Source of the DNA: Nevskia ramosa DSM 11499
GTDB lineage: Bacteria > Pseudomonadota > Gammaproteobacteria > Nevskiales > Nevskiaceae
Direction: 5' to 3'
Length of the DNA: 64,000 nt
Assembly (NCBI RefSeq): GCF_000420645.1
Contig: NZ_ATVI01000008.1
Coordinates: forward strand, 1-64,000
Position numbers and translations under genes: made by a program. Below are positions 46,439 to 55,572 of the stretch, piece by piece; the stretch's first letter is position 1; every line of letters starts with the position of its first letter. The notes beneath the pieces are model-generated. The model was not told the origin of the DNA and did not search any database. It saw nothing but the letters and a program-made list of their open reading frames with translations.

Positions 46439-47008
46439 GTGGCCAAGCTGGATCCACTGATCTTCATGGCGCAGCCACAGCTTGCGATTCGTACGCGCAT
46501 GGAAGCTGCAGTTGCCGCCAATGGTCTTGACGAGCGGCTTGGCTCGGCGCAGTTCGAGTCGGGCAACTGGCATCAGTCTTTCTCCGATCGCCAGGATGAC
46601 AAGCCGAAGATCCGGGCTGCGATGTTGCGTGCCGGTGCCCGGGTTTCAGCGCCATCGTTCGTGATGACGCTCAATCGCATCAACGGAACCGGCGCCGGGC
46701 CAAGGGGCATTCATTGGGCGTTTCGCGCCATGGGCAAACCCAAGGGACTGGAGGCCGTGCTGACCTCGGTGCGAGCAGCATTGCTGGCCGAAGGCATCGA
46801 TGACGATTCGGGTCACGGCCCGCATCTGACCATCAGCTACAAGGCGCCGTCTCCGCTGCCATCGGTGGCCATTGAACCGATCGAGTGGACAGTCGATGAA
46901 CTGCTGCTGGTCCGCGGCTGCGGCCAGCCGTATCGGTATGAAGTGGTTGGTCGCTGGCCGCTTGCGGCAGCGCTCGAGCCGCCTCAGCGGCAATTTGGTT
47001 TGCTTTAA
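46439..47008 (+). CDS. 2'-5' RNA ligase-like 2H phosphoesterase
   Basis: A 189-residue protein with the two histidine motifs of the 2H superfamily: WHQSFS (about residues 44-49) and HLTISY (about 129-134), spaced as in LigT/ThpR proteins. Such enzymes act on 2',5'-linked or cyclic phosphodiesters; the physiological substrate is unclear. It starts at a GTG 9 bp after acnD, so it is probably co-transcribed with the prp genes, although it has no known role in propionate metabolism. Alternative: a DUF1868-like relative. Confidence 0.8.
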   Translation: MAKLDPLIFMAQPQLAIRTRMEAAVAANGLDERLGSAQFESGNWHQSFSDRQDDKPKIRAAMLRAGARVSAPSFVMTLNRINGTGAGPRGIHWAFRAMGKPKGLEAVLTSVRAALLAEGIDDDSGHGPHLTISYKAPSPLPSVAIEPIEWTVDELLLVRGCGQPYRYEVVGRWPLAAALEPPQRQFGLL

Positions 47009-47073
47009 GGACGTGCAAGTGGAGTTGGACCTTGCGCGTCAGTAACCGGTTCGTCGAATTGGCGGGCACTTAG

Positions 47074-47110
47074 CCTCTCTCCCCTCGCGGGAGAGGGGTT
47101 GGGGAGAGGG
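47074..47110. repeat. Left inverted repeat of the DUF559 element
   Basis: A 37-bp GC-rich palindromic repeat. It contains the hairpin CTCTCCC-CTCGC-GGGAGAG (47077-47095) and then GGGGTTGGGGAGAGGG. The same sequence in opposite orientation lies at 47441-47480. Its right edge provides the purine-rich ribosome-binding site of the DUF559 gene. Confidence 0.8.
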
Positions 47111-47116
47111 GGCGCG

Positions 47117-47482
47117 ATGAACCAGCAACAGTTCGCCAAATATCTACGTCTGAACATGACGGAAGCCGAAAGGCTGTTGTGGAAGCATTTGAGGGCGCAT
47201 CGCCTGGATGGTCAGAAGTTTCGACGCCAGCAGCCGATCGGGCCTTATGTGGTGGACTTCGTACATCTTGGCGCGAAAGTGATCGTTGAGGCAGATGGAG
47301 GCCAGCACAATGAAAGCGAGTCGGACGAAGTGCGCGACACCTGGTTGAGAGGTCAGGGCTTCAAGGTGCTGCGCTTCTGGAATGATCAGATTCTGCAGAG
47401 CACGGACAGCGTTTTGGATTTGATTTGGGCGGCGGTATCCCCCTCTCCCCCCGGCCCCTCTCCCGCGAGGGGAGAGGGGTGA
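47117..47482 (+). CDS. DUF559 endonuclease-like protein
   Basis: A 121-residue protein of the DUF559 family, which shares the Vsr/restriction-endonuclease-like core. Visible: LRLNMTEAERLLWKHLRAHRL, GQKFRRQQPIGPYVVDFV, and the nuclease-type KVIVEADGGQHNE (Asp47, Glu58, Asp60 and Gln63/His64), then FKVLRFWNDQIL. ATG 47117 is used; a TTG 18 bp upstream lies in the repeat. The tail PSPPGPSPARGEG is encoded by the right palindrome. The biochemical role is unknown; see the findings for the repeat association. Confidence 0.85.
   Translation: MNQQQFAKYLRLNMTEAERLLWKHLRAHRLDGQKFRRQQPIGPYVVDFVHLGAKVIVEADGGQHNESESDEVRDTWLRGQGFKVLRFWNDQILQSTDSVLDLIWAAVSPSPPGPSPARGEG
47441..47480. repeat. Right inverted repeat of the DUF559 element
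   Basis: Contains a 10-bp stem CCCCTCTCCC (47455-47464) / GGGAGAGGGG (47470-47479). Its reverse complement aligns with the left repeat over nearly its full length. It overlaps the 3' end of the DUF559 gene. Confidence 0.8.
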
Positions 47483-47519
47483 CTAAAGCAATTAACGATT
47501 ACAACCGAGCTGACTTCTC

Positions 47520-48713
47520 ATGACTCACGTTCCGCAGATCAAAATCCCCGCCACCTACGTCCGCGGCGGCACCAGCAAAGGCGTGTTCTTCAAGCTCACG
47601 GACTTGCCCGAGCGTTGCCAGGTCGCGGGCGAGGCACGCGACAAGCTGCTGCTGCGGGTCATCGGTTCGCCTGATCCCTACGGCGCGCAGATCGACGGCA
47701 TGGGCGGCGCCACGTCTTCGACCTCGAAGACCGTGATCCTCACCAAGAGCACGAAGGCCGATCACGACGTCGACTACATGTTCGGTCAGGTGTCGATCGA
47801 CAAGGCCTTCGTCGACTGGTCCGGCAACTGCGGCAATCTGACGGCGGCGGTCGGTTCGTTCGCGATCAGCAACGGCTTGGTCGATGCCGCGCGGATTCCG
47901 CAGAACGGCATCTGCACGGTGCGCATCTGGCAGGTGCAGATCCTGAAGACGATCATCGCCCACGTGCCGATCAGCAACGGCGCGGTGCAGGAGACCGGCG
48001 ATTTCGAGCTCGACGGCGTGACCTTCCCGGCGGCCGAGGTGCAGATCGAGTTCCTCGATCCGGCCGACGACGGCGATGGCGACGGCGGCGGGTCGATGTT
48101 CCCGACCGGCAATCTGGTCGACGATCTCGAAGTGCCTGGCATCGGCACCTTGAAGGCGACGATGATCAACGCCGGTATCCCCACTGTGTTCATCAACGCG
48201 GCGGAGATCGGCTACACCGGCACCGAGCTGCGCGAAGCGATCAACACCAAGCCGGAAGTGCTCGCGAAGTTCGAGACCATCCGCGCGTACGGCGCGCTGC
48301 GCATGGGCCTGATCAAGGATGTGTCCGAAGCGGCCAAGCGCCAGCACACGCCGAAGGTGGCGTTCGTGGCGCCGCCGACCGACTACGTCTCGTCGAGCGG
48401 CAAGTCGATCAAGGCCGGCGAGATCGATCTCAACGTCCGCGCGCTGTCGATGGGCAAGCTGCATCACGCGATGATGGGCACGGCGGCGGTGGCGATCGGC
48501 ACCGCGGCGGCGATTCCCGGCACCCTGGTCAATCTCGCAGCCGGTGGCGGCGCAAGGACGGCGGTGCGCTTTGGTCATCCATCCGGCACCTTGCGGGTGG
48601 GTGCGGAAGCGACGCAAGAGAACGGTCAGTGGGTGGTCAAGAAAGCGATCATGTCGCGCTCCGCCCGCGTGCTGATGGAGGGCTGGGTGCGAGTGCCGGG
48701 CGACTCGTTCTGA
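47520..48713 (+). CDS. prpF: 2-methylaconitate cis-trans isomerase
   Basis: Isomerises trans- to cis-2-methylaconitate and is required together with AcnD. The 397-residue protein has the PrpF motifs IPATYVRGGTSKGVFF, GMGGATSSTSKTVIL, WSGNCGNLTAAVGSFAI and the C-terminal LGRL-like LRVGAEA of the diaminopimelate-epimerase-like fold. Cytoplasmic. Start ATG 47520, 37 bp after the DUF559 gene. A strong terminator hairpin follows, ending the prp operon. Confidence 0.95.
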   Translation: MTHVPQIKIPATYVRGGTSKGVFFKLTDLPERCQVAGEARDKLLLRVIGSPDPYGAQIDGMGGATSSTSKTVILTKSTKADHDVDYMFGQVSIDKAFVDWSGNCGNLTAAVGSFAISNGLVDAARIPQNGICTVRIWQVQILKTIIAHVPISNGAVQETGDFELDGVTFPAAEVQIEFLDPADDGDGDGGGSMFPTGNLVDDLEVPGIGTLKATMINAGIPTVFINAAEIGYTGTELREAINTKPEVLAKFETIRAYGALRMGLIKDVSEAAKRQHTPKVAFVAPPTDYVSSSGKSIKAGEIDLNVRALSMGKLHHAMMGTAAVAIGTAAAIPGTLVNLAAGGGARTAVRFGHPSGTLRVGAEATQENGQWVVKKAIMSRSARVLMEGWVRVPGDSF

Positions 48714-48737
48714 GCCTGCCGAGCCGTTGATGCGCCG

Positions 48738-48769
48738 AAAGCCCGGATGGCGCGAGTCGTCCGGGCTTT
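48738..48769. terminator. Terminator after prpF
   Basis: AAAGCCCGGA (48738-48747) and TCCGGGCTTT (48760-48769) form a 10-bp stem ending in a T run (CTTTT), between convergent prpF and the amidase gene; it can serve both strands. Confidence 0.85.
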
Positions 48770-48791
48770 TCTGCTGTCTGCGATACCGCGG

Positions 48792-49808
48792 CTATTTGCG
48801 GAAGATCGATTTCGGCAGCATCGCGTGCACGCCCTTGGTGCCGTCAACCGCCTCGGAGATGATCAGGTCCATCGCCGCGCTGCACAGCATGTAGGCGTCA
48901 TCCCGCGACAGGCCCTTGGTGGTCGCCAGGAAGTCGACCATGTCACTGGTCGCCAGGCGGGCCGCTTCATCGAGATCGGGATTCAGGCCGATGCTCATGT
49001 AGTGGGTCGCGGTTTCCGCGCGTGGACCTTTGAGCGCCTTGTTCTTGTGCAGGATGATCTGCACTTCGCCTTTCAGCGAGGCTTCCACGGCCGACAGGCA
49101 GACCTCGCCGTGGCCCTGCACGGCGTGGCCGTCACCGATCGATACCAGCCCGCCCGAGCTCTGTACCGGCAGGAACACGGTGCTGCCGGCACCGAGATCG
49201 CGATTGTCGAGATTGCCGCCGAACACATCCGGCGGGCCGCTGGGCACTCTGCCGCGGCTGGCGGCCGGGGCCACCGCGATCACGCCCCAGAACGGCTTGA
49301 CCGGCACTTCGACGCCCGGCGCGTATTCGACGCTCTGGCGCTTCATGTCGATCCACAGCACGCGGTCTTTCTGGTAATCGAATTCGTCGGGCAGCACGCC
49401 GCGCTTGGGGCGAAAGCCCTGGCCGGCGATCGGCAGCCGCACCTCCACCGAACGAATGCGGATTTCCAGCACGTCGCCGGGCTCGGCACCGCGGACCAGG
49501 ATCGGCCCGTTCAAGGTGTGGTCGCCGCGGCTGGCGCCTTCGACGCCCTCGAAGGCCGCGTACAGCTCTTTCGGAATCTTGTCCTTCGGTACGCCCAGAT
49601 TCTCGAAGTAGCGCGGATTGCCGCTGGCGGTTTCCAGACGCACGATGTCGCCGGAGTCGATGCTCAGCACCGGCGGCAGCGAGGCATCGAAGAAGCCGCG
49701 ATGCACGGTCGTCGGCGTCGCCTTCAGGTCGTGCACCGTCGGCGCGGCCTGCGCCGGCGCTGCTGCCTGCAGGAACAGCGCGGCAGGGATTGCCAGGACT
49801 GCGAGCAT
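48792..49808 (-). CDS. Exported acetamidase/formamidase-family protein
   Basis: A 338-residue protein with a signal peptide (LAVLAIPAALFLQAAAPAQA, cut before APTVHD) and an FmdA/AmdA domain: TVHRGFFDASLPPVLSIDSGDIV, LNGPILVRGAEPGDVLEI, GGNLDNRDLGAG, SIGDGHAVQGHGEV. The family hydrolyses short amides, but is usually cytoplasmic; the signal peptide makes this a periplasmic member. Start ATG 49808; the longer frame upstream is Arg-rich shadow. Transcribed alone. Confidence 0.87.
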   Translation of the reverse strand: MLAVLAIPAALFLQAAAPAQAAPTVHDLKATPTTVHRGFFDASLPPVLSIDSGDIVRLETASGNPRYFENLGVPKDKIPKELYAAFEGVEGASRGDHTLNGPILVRGAEPGDVLEIRIRSVEVRLPIAGQGFRPKRGVLPDEFDYQKDRVLWIDMKRQSVEYAPGVEVPVKPFWGVIAVAPAASRGRVPSGPPDVFGGNLDNRDLGAGSTVFLPVQSSGGLVSIGDGHAVQGHGEVCLSAVEASLKGEVQIILHKNKALKGPRAETATHYMSIGLNPDLDEAARLATSDMVDFLATTKGLSRDDAYMLCSAAMDLIISEAVDGTKGVHAMLPKSIFRK

Positions 49809-50002
49809 TTTCAAGGTCGTCTCCGGTAGCGTCCAGTGCGGAACGGAACGGCCGCACTGCCCTGTAGACGGCCTCGCCCGTGGATACCCGACCTTGAAGG
49901 CCTCTGCGGCGAACGTCGACGGTGGCCCGTTTCTGGCTTGAATTCGGCGCTGGCAGTCCCACCGTGCCATCTCGGAATAGAATCGCGTTTTAGAGGTGAA
50001 CC

Positions 50003-50317
50003 ATGCCGTTCTACGAATACGCCTGTACCAACTGCGGCAAGCCGACGACGATCCTGCAGAAGCTGTCCGATCCGCCGGCCGTCGATTGCCCGGCTTGCCA
50101 CACGCCCAGCCTGACCAAGCAGATTTCCGCCGCCGGCTTCCGCCTTAAGGGCGCGGGTTGGTACGAGACCGATTTCAAGTCGGACAACAAGCGCAATCTC
50201 GCCGGCGACAGTGCCGAAAGCGCCGTCAAGCCTGACAAGGTTGCCGACAAGCCAGCCGCTGCGCCCGCTGCTGCGGCGCCCGCTGCTCCTCCGGCACCGA
50301 CCACGCCGGTTGCCTGA
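50003..50317 (+). CDS. FmdB-family zinc-ribbon protein
   Basis: A 104-residue protein: zinc ribbon from MPFYEYACTNCG with Cys8, Cys11, Cys29 and Cys32, then the conserved RLKGAGWYETDFK, and an Ala/Pro-rich tail. The family is widespread and often precedes DUF502/aspS in gammaproteobacteria; the function is unresolved (putative regulatory protein). A -10-like TAGAAT lies at 49978-49983 and GAGGTG precedes the ATG. Confidence 0.92.
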   Translation: MPFYEYACTNCGKPTTILQKLSDPPAVDCPACHTPSLTKQISAAGFRLKGAGWYETDFKSDNKRNLAGDSAESAVKPDKVADKPAAAPAAAAPAAPPAPTTPVA

Positions 50318-50321
50318 GCCG

Positions 50322-51011
50322 GTGAGCGACCTCGGCGAGCCGCTGCCGGAAGCGTCGCCGCCGCCCGAACCTGCGCCGCGCCTGCTGCGCGTGGTTCTGC
50401 GGCAATGGTTCTTCGCCGGGCTGCTGATCTGGGTGCCGTTGGCGGCCACCTTGCTGGTGATCCGCTTCCTGATCGGCCTGCTCGATACCAGCCTGCTGCT
50501 GATCCCGCCGTCGCTGCGCCCGGATTTCCCCGGGCTCGGCGTGTTCCTGAGCGTTGGCCTGGTGTTTGGCACCGGCGCGCTGGCGGCGAATTACCTCGGC
50601 GGACGGCTGCTGCACTGGGCCGAGGAAATGCTGTTCCGCATTCCGCTGGTGCGGACCCTGTACGGCGGCGTCAAGAAACTCGCCGAGACGTTGTTCTCGC
50701 GGGAATCGACGGCGTTCAAGCGCGTGGTGCTGATCGAATGGCCGCGCGCCGGGCTGTGGACGATCGGCTTCCAGGCAGGAGATCCGCTGAAAGTGGTGCG
50801 TGAAGCCACCGGCCAGGATCTGATCCCGGTGTTCGTGCCGACCACGCCGAACCCGACCGGCGGTTTCATCATGCAGGTGCCGGCCGCCGAACTGAAATTC
50901 CTCGATGTGACGGTCGAGGAAGGCATGCGCTACATCATCTCGCTCGGCGTCGTCGCGCCCGGCACCACGCCGGCCGTTACGCAATCGGGGCTGCCCGTCA
51001 GCCCGCGCTGA
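50322..51011 (+). CDS. DUF502 membrane protein
   Basis: A 229-residue inner-membrane protein; GTG 50322 is chosen, since the longer frame overlaps fmdB. Two helices (about residues 28-52 and 68-92) surround a short Pro-rich loop, followed by a soluble DUF502 domain ([34 protein letters not shown]). The conserved gene order fmdB-DUF502-aspS is common; the function is unknown. Confidence 0.9.
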   Translation: MSDLGEPLPEASPPPEPAPRLLRVVLRQWFFAGLLIWVPLAATLLVIRFLIGLLDTSLLLIPPSLRPDFPGLGVFLSVGLVFGTGALAANYLGGRLLHWAEEMLFRIPLVRTLYGGVKKLAETLFSRESTAFKRVVLIEWPRAGLWTIGFQAGDPLKVVREATGQDLIPVFVPTTPNPTGGFIMQVPAAELKFLDVTVEEGMRYIISLGVVAPGTTPAVTQSGLPVSPR

Positions 51012-51060
51012 AGCGCCTGACGTACAATCGCCGCCCTGTTCATATCGTTGTGTGATTTCG

Positions 51061-52863
51061 ATGATGCGTTCCCATTATTGCGGCCAGGTCACTGAAGCGC
51101 TGACCGGCCAGACCGTCCAGGTTTGCGGCTGGGTCCAGCGCCGCCGCGACCACGGTGGCGTGATCTTCATCGACCTGCGCGACCGCGAAGGCCTGCTGCA
51201 GATCGTCTTCGATCCGGACAACGCCGAAACCTTCGCCGCCGCCGAACGCCTGCGCAGCGAATACGTCGTGCAGATCACCGGCCTGGTTCGCGCCCGTCCG
51301 GAAGGCACGGTCAACGCCAATCTGCCGACCGGCCGCATCGAAGTGCTCGGCCGCTCGGTGGAAGTGCTGAACAAGTCGGAAACGCCGCCGTTCCAGCTCG
51401 ACGATGATTCGGTGGGCGAGGAAACGCGCCTGAAGTATCGCTACATCGATCTGCGCCGGCCGCTGATGCAGAAGAACCTGCGCCTGCGTCACGACGTGAT
51501 CCGCCGCATCCGCAACAAGATGGACGAGCTCGGCTTCATCGACGTCGAGACGCCGATCCTGACTCGTGCCACGCCGGAAGGCGCGCGCGACTATCTGGTG
51601 CCGAGCCGCACGCACGAAGGCAAGTTCTTCGCGCTGCCGCAGTCCCCGCAATTGTTCAAGCAGCTGCTGATGATGGGCGGGCTGGACCGTTACTACCAGA
51701 TCGCCCGCTGCTTCCGCGACGAGGACTTGCGCGCCGATCGCCAGCCGGAATTCACCCAGCTCGACGTCGAGACCTCGTTCCTGTCGATGGAAGAGATCAT
51801 GGCGTTGATCGAAACCATGTTCGTCGACCTGTTCCAGTCGGTCATGAATGTCGACCTGGGCAAGCTCCCGCACATGAGCTACGCCGACGCGATGGGCCGC
51901 TTCGGCTCGGACAAGCCGGATCTGCGCAACCCGCTGGAACTGGTCGAGATCAAGGATCTCGTCGCCGATTCCGAGTTCAAGGTGTTCGCCGCACCGGCTG
52001 CCGACCCGAAGAGCCGCGTGGTGGTCATGCGGGTGCCGGGTGGCGGCAAGATTCCGCGCTCGCAGATCGACGATTACACCAAGATGGTCGGCCAGTACGG
52101 CGCCCGCGGCCTGGCCTGGATCAAGGTCAACGAGTGGACCGCGAAGGGCCGTGACGGCCTGCAGTCGCCGATCGTCAAGAACCTGTCCGATGCTGCACTC
52201 GCCGGCATCATCAGCCGCAGCGGCGCCGTCGACGGTGATCTGCTGTTCTTCGGTGCCGACAAGTACAAGATCGTCTGCGACGCCATGGGCGCGCTGCGCA
52301 TCAAGGTGGGCCTCGACCACGGTTTCACCGCGCAGGGCTGGCGCGCGCTTTGGGTGGTCGACTGGCCGATGTTCGACGAGGACGAAGGCCGCTGGGTGGC
52401 GCTGCATCATCCGTTCACCGCGCCCAAGGTGTTCGACGTTGCCGACATCGAAGCCAACCCGGGCACCGTGCTGTCGCAGGGCTATGACCTGGTGCTGAAC
52501 GGCGTGGAAGTGGGCGGCGGTTCGGTCCGTATCCATCGCGCCGATGTGCAGAGCGCGGTGTTCCGCCTGCTCGGCATTTCCGATGAGGAAGCTCGCGAGA
52601 AGTTCGGCTTCCTGCTCGATGCGCTGAAGTTCGGCGCGCCGCCGCATGGCGGTATCGCGCTGGGTCTGGACCGTCTGGTGATGCTGATGACCGGCGCCCA
52701 GTCGATCCGCGAAGTGATCGCTTTCCCGAAGACCCAGACCGCCCATTGCCCGCTGACCAATGCCCCCGGCACGGTCGACGGCAAGCAGCTGCGCGAACTG
52801 TCGATCCGTTCCACTGTCTCTCCGGCAGCGGCTCCGCGTGCCGTTTCCGTTACCGAGGCCTGA
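51061..52863 (+). CDS. aspS: Aspartyl-tRNA synthetase
   Basis: Class IIb synthetase of 600 residues. N-terminal anticodon-binding OB fold ([24 protein letters not shown]), class II motifs (motif 2 around [28 protein letters not shown], motif 3 [15 protein letters not shown]) and the bacterial GAD insertion domain in between. The start is placed at ATG 51061 (MMRSHYCG); ATG 51064 and GTG 51052 are alternatives. TACAAT at 51023-51028 may be the -10 of its own promoter. Confidence 0.96.
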   Translation: MMRSHYCGQVTEALTGQTVQVCGWVQRRRDHGGVIFIDLRDREGLLQIVFDPDNAETFAAAERLRSEYVVQITGLVRARPEGTVNANLPTGRIEVLGRSVEVLNKSETPPFQLDDDSVGEETRLKYRYIDLRRPLMQKNLRLRHDVIRRIRNKMDELGFIDVETPILTRATPEGARDYLVPSRTHEGKFFALPQSPQLFKQLLMMGGLDRYYQIARCFRDEDLRADRQPEFTQLDVETSFLSMEEIMALIETMFVDLFQSVMNVDLGKLPHMSYADAMGRFGSDKPDLRNPLELVEIKDLVADSEFKVFAAPAADPKSRVVVMRVPGGGKIPRSQIDDYTKMVGQYGARGLAWIKVNEWTAKGRDGLQSPIVKNLSDAALAGIISRSGAVDGDLLFFGADKYKIVCDAMGALRIKVGLDHGFTAQGWRALWVVDWPMFDEDEGRWVALHHPFTAPKVFDVADIEANPGTVLSQGYDLVLNGVEVGGGSVRIHRADVQSAVFRLLGISDEEAREKFGFLLDALKFGAPPHGGIALGLDRLVMLMTGAQSIREVIAFPKTQTAHCPLTNAPGTVDGKQLRELSIRSTVSPAAAPRAVSVTEA

Positions 52864-52869
52864 GGTCCA

Positions 52870-54237
52870 ATGATCAAGTTTCGCCTGTCGGCTGTGCGTC
52901 TTCTGTTGCCGCTGCTGTTTGGAGCGAGCCTGCTCGGTCTGTCGGGCTGCGATCCGATCGGCAGCGGTGCCGGTCCGGTCCGTCTGGTCGTCAATTCGCC
53001 GGACGGCACAACCGATGCCGCGGCCGGCCGGGTGTTCCAGTGTCTGCGCACCGGTGTTTCGGCAACCCTGATCTTCGATGACGGTGGTCTCGCCGACTTC
53101 ACCCAGCGGGTGCGCTGGACCAGCTCGAACCCGGAAGTGCTGCGCATCAGCAATGGCGATGAACCGTTGCCGTCGCCGGCAGTCGGTTTCTACCAGCCGG
53201 GTGTGGTGACGCCGGTCGCGCCGGGCACTTCGACGGTCACTGCGACGTTCAGCGGCTTCTCCGACTCGATCGTCATCACCGTCGGCACCCCGAGCGGCTT
53301 CTTCGTCCAGGCCAAGAATCCGCAGACCAATATCGCCACCGATATTCCCGGTGGTGCAATGCGCATCGGTCCGAACACGGCCATCGATCTCGACGTCCAG
53401 GCGATCCTCGACGGGGCGACAGTCAATGTCGATGCGGCTGCGGCTTGGGCATTCGTGACGCCGAACACCGCGGTTGCGACGATCGATCCAGCCAGTGGCG
53501 TGATCGTCGGAGTCGCCGCTGGTGATCCGCTGACCGCCCGCGTCTCGTTCGCGTCCTGCTCGAACACCGTGGACACCGCGATCACCGTGGCGCCGATCAC
53601 GGCGATCACCATGGTGCCGCCGCCGGCGCTGGCCAGCGATCCCCTGATCGTCGGCAATACCCAGCCGTTCACCGTGCTGGCCGACTTCGGCGACGGTGGA
53701 CCGCAGCAGGACATCAGCCTTCAGGCGGTGTACACGTCGACGAACACGGCGGTCGCGGCATTCAATCTGGTACCCGGCATCACCAACCTGCTCAGCTCGC
53801 TGACGGCGGGATCGACCGATGTCAGTGCCACGTTTACCGTCGGCAAGACGGCCACCGCCGACGGGACGGTGTTCCCGACGCAGGTGGTATCGGTCTCCAC
53901 GGCGGTCGACGTGCTGAACGGTATCTCGATGGCGCCGGCCGAAGTGACGTTCCCGGCCGGCAGCAACCTGATCACGCCGCTGGTCGTCACCGGTACCTAC
54001 GCCAGCGGTAAGACGCAGGACGTCACGCGCCGGACCTTGTTCACCTCGGAAAACACGGCCATCGTCAACGTCAGCAACAACACCCAGACCGCCGGCCAGG
54101 TGGTTTCCGGTGGTCCGACCGTTGGCACCGCGAAGATCACCGCCTCGGTGGCCAATCCGACCGATACCGCGGGCACGATGCCGTTCACTGCTACCGCATC
54201 ATTCACGACGACCGCCGCGCCTACACCCGCGCCCTGA
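52870..54237 (+). CDS. Ig-like (BIG2-type) lipoprotein
   Basis: A 455-residue lipoprotein with lipobox LLGLSGC (Cys at residue 27). The mature part is made of about four bacterial Ig-like repeats; each has the pattern 'VRWTSSNPEVLRIS ... G-V-V-x-V-x-x-G', seen again as TPNTAVATIDPASGVIVGVAAG and TRRTLFTSENTAIVNVS. The tail is Ala/Thr/Pro-rich. Cell-envelope structural role likely; no enzyme domain. It starts 6 bp after aspS and is followed by a long perfect hairpin. Confidence 0.82.
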   Translation: MIKFRLSAVRLLLPLLFGASLLGLSGCDPIGSGAGPVRLVVNSPDGTTDAAAGRVFQCLRTGVSATLIFDDGGLADFTQRVRWTSSNPEVLRISNGDEPLPSPAVGFYQPGVVTPVAPGTSTVTATFSGFSDSIVITVGTPSGFFVQAKNPQTNIATDIPGGAMRIGPNTAIDLDVQAILDGATVNVDAAAAWAFVTPNTAVATIDPASGVIVGVAAGDPLTARVSFASCSNTVDTAITVAPITAITMVPPPALASDPLIVGNTQPFTVLADFGDGGPQQDISLQAVYTSTNTAVAAFNLVPGITNLLSSLTAGSTDVSATFTVGKTATADGTVFPTQVVSVSTAVDVLNGISMAPAEVTFPAGSNLITPLVVTGTYASGKTQDVTRRTLFTSENTAIVNVSNNTQTAGQVVSGGPTVGTAKITASVANPTDTAGTMPFTATASFTTTAAPTPAP

Positions 54238-54261
54238 AGACGTAGCAGGGACGGTTCCAGG

Positions 54262-54294
54262 CCGGATGGCACCATCGACGATGGTGCCATCCGG
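54262..54294. terminator. 16-bp perfect hairpin after the Ig-like lipoprotein gene
   Basis: CCGGATGGCACCATCG (54262-54277), one base, then the exact reverse complement (54279-54294). There is no T tract, so it may terminate, protect the mRNA end or belong to a palindromic repeat family. Confidence 0.65.
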
Positions 54295-54366
54295 TCGGAG
54301 CAGCGCTCGGGCGGGGTAGTTCGACTAAAATGACGCACTGCCGCACAGCGCCGCTGGCGGCGATCG

Positions 54367-54374
54367 AAGGAGGT
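54367..54374 (+). promoter_or_regulatory. Consensus ribosome-binding site of nadA
   Basis: AAGGAGGT five bases before the ATG at 54380 is a full Shine-Dalgarno match and fixes the start; a -10-like TAAAAT lies at 54326-54331. Confidence 0.75.
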
Positions 54375-54379
54375 CCGGC

Positions 54380-55477
54380 ATGTCAGCCGCTTTGAAGATC
54401 GATCAGTTCAACCTGCTGGACGACGAGTCCTGCGATGCCCGCATCGAGGCCGCGAAAGCGATTCTCGGCGATCGTCTGGCCATTCTCGGCCACCATTACC
54501 AGCGCGACGAAGTGTTCAAGCACGCCCATTTCTCGGGTGATTCGCTGAAGCTGTCGCAGCTTGCCGCCAAGACCACGGCCGAATACATCGTGTTCTGCGG
54601 CGTGCATTTCATGGCCGAAGTCGCCGACATCGTCACCGACGGCCAGCGCAACGTGATCCTTCCCGATCTCGCCGCCGGCTGTTCGATGGCCGACATGGCG
54701 AACCTGGTCAAGGTCCGCAAGTGCTGGGAAGAGTTGTCTGCGATCCTCGATCCGGACGAGAAAGTCACGCCGGTCACTTACATCAATTCGGCGGCCGATC
54801 TCAAAGCCTTCTGCGGCAACCACGGCGGCATCGTCTGCACGTCGAGCAATGCCCGCGCGGTGCTCGAATGGTCGTTCGGCCGGCGCGAGAAAGTGCTGTT
54901 TTTCCCGGACCAGCACCTCGGCCGCAACACCGGCCTGACCATGGGCATCCCGCTCGAGCAGATGGTCACCTGGGACTTCATGAAGCCCCGCGGCGGCCTG
55001 ACCGACGACGAGATCCGCAACGCCCGGATCATTCTCTGGAAGGGCTTCTGCTCGGTGCACCAGATGTTCCATCCGGCGCAGATCGAGAAATTCCGCCGGG
55101 AAGTGCCGAACGGCCACGTCATCAGCCATCCGGAGAATTCCTACGAGGTCTGTCAGGCCTCGGATTTCGTCGGTTCCACCGAATACATCCTGCGCATCGT
55201 CCGCGCCGCCGAGCCGGGTTCGCACTGGCTGGTCGGCACCGAACTGAATCTGGTCAACCGTCTCCGCGACGAGATGAAGCCGAAAGGCGTGACCGTGCAG
55301 TTCATGTCGCCGATGGTCTGCATGTGCTCGACGATGTTCCGCACCGATCCGCAGCATCTCGCCTGGGTGCTCGACAACCTGGTCGCCGGCCAGGTCGTCA
55401 ACCGCATCCGGGTGCCGCAGGAGATCGCCGTGCCGGCTCGGCGCGCGCTCGATCTGATGATGGAAGTCGTCGACTGA
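54380..55477 (+). CDS. nadA: Quinolinate synthase A
   Basis: NAD biosynthesis: condenses iminoaspartate with dihydroxyacetone phosphate to quinolinate using a [4Fe-4S] cluster. The 365-residue protein shows three homologous domains, with cluster cysteines in IVFCGVHFMAEVA, GIVCTSSNA and the C-terminal MVCMCSTMFRT. Substrate motifs include LGHHYQRDEV and HPEC-like SHPENSYEVC. Cytoplasmic, of normal length. Confidence 0.96.
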   Translation: MSAALKIDQFNLLDDESCDARIEAAKAILGDRLAILGHHYQRDEVFKHAHFSGDSLKLSQLAAKTTAEYIVFCGVHFMAEVADIVTDGQRNVILPDLAAGCSMADMANLVKVRKCWEELSAILDPDEKVTPVTYINSAADLKAFCGNHGGIVCTSSNARAVLEWSFGRREKVLFFPDQHLGRNTGLTMGIPLEQMVTWDFMKPRGGLTDDEIRNARIILWKGFCSVHQMFHPAQIEKFRREVPNGHVISHPENSYEVCQASDFVGSTEYILRIVRAAEPGSHWLVGTELNLVNRLRDEMKPKGVTVQFMSPMVCMCSTMFRTDPQHLAWVLDNLVAGQVVNRIRVPQEIAVPARRALDLMMEVVD

Positions 55478-55572
55478 TCTGTCTGGCGATGGCGTGAGGC
55501 GTAAAGGCCGAACGCCGTCGCCGTTTTGCCTCGCCCCAATCACGTACTACTCCACGCCTCACTCAGAAGCCC

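Larger units (their letters stand above)
47074..47480 (+). mobile_element. Putative inverted-repeat-bounded DUF559 element
   Basis: A 407-bp unit: left palindromic repeat, a 121-codon DUF559 nuclease-like gene, right repeat in inverse orientation. It sits between the 2H-phosphoesterase gene and prpF. The gene takes its ribosome-binding site from the left repeat and its last 13 residues from the right one. No target-site duplication was recognised. Mobility is inferred from the architecture, not shown. Confidence 0.45.

Noticed and set aside
55494-55562. A 9-bp inverted repeat in the glyA leader, considered as a riboswitch or attenuator
   Set aside because: It lacks the conserved features of a glycine riboswitch and no terminator stem with a T run is present.
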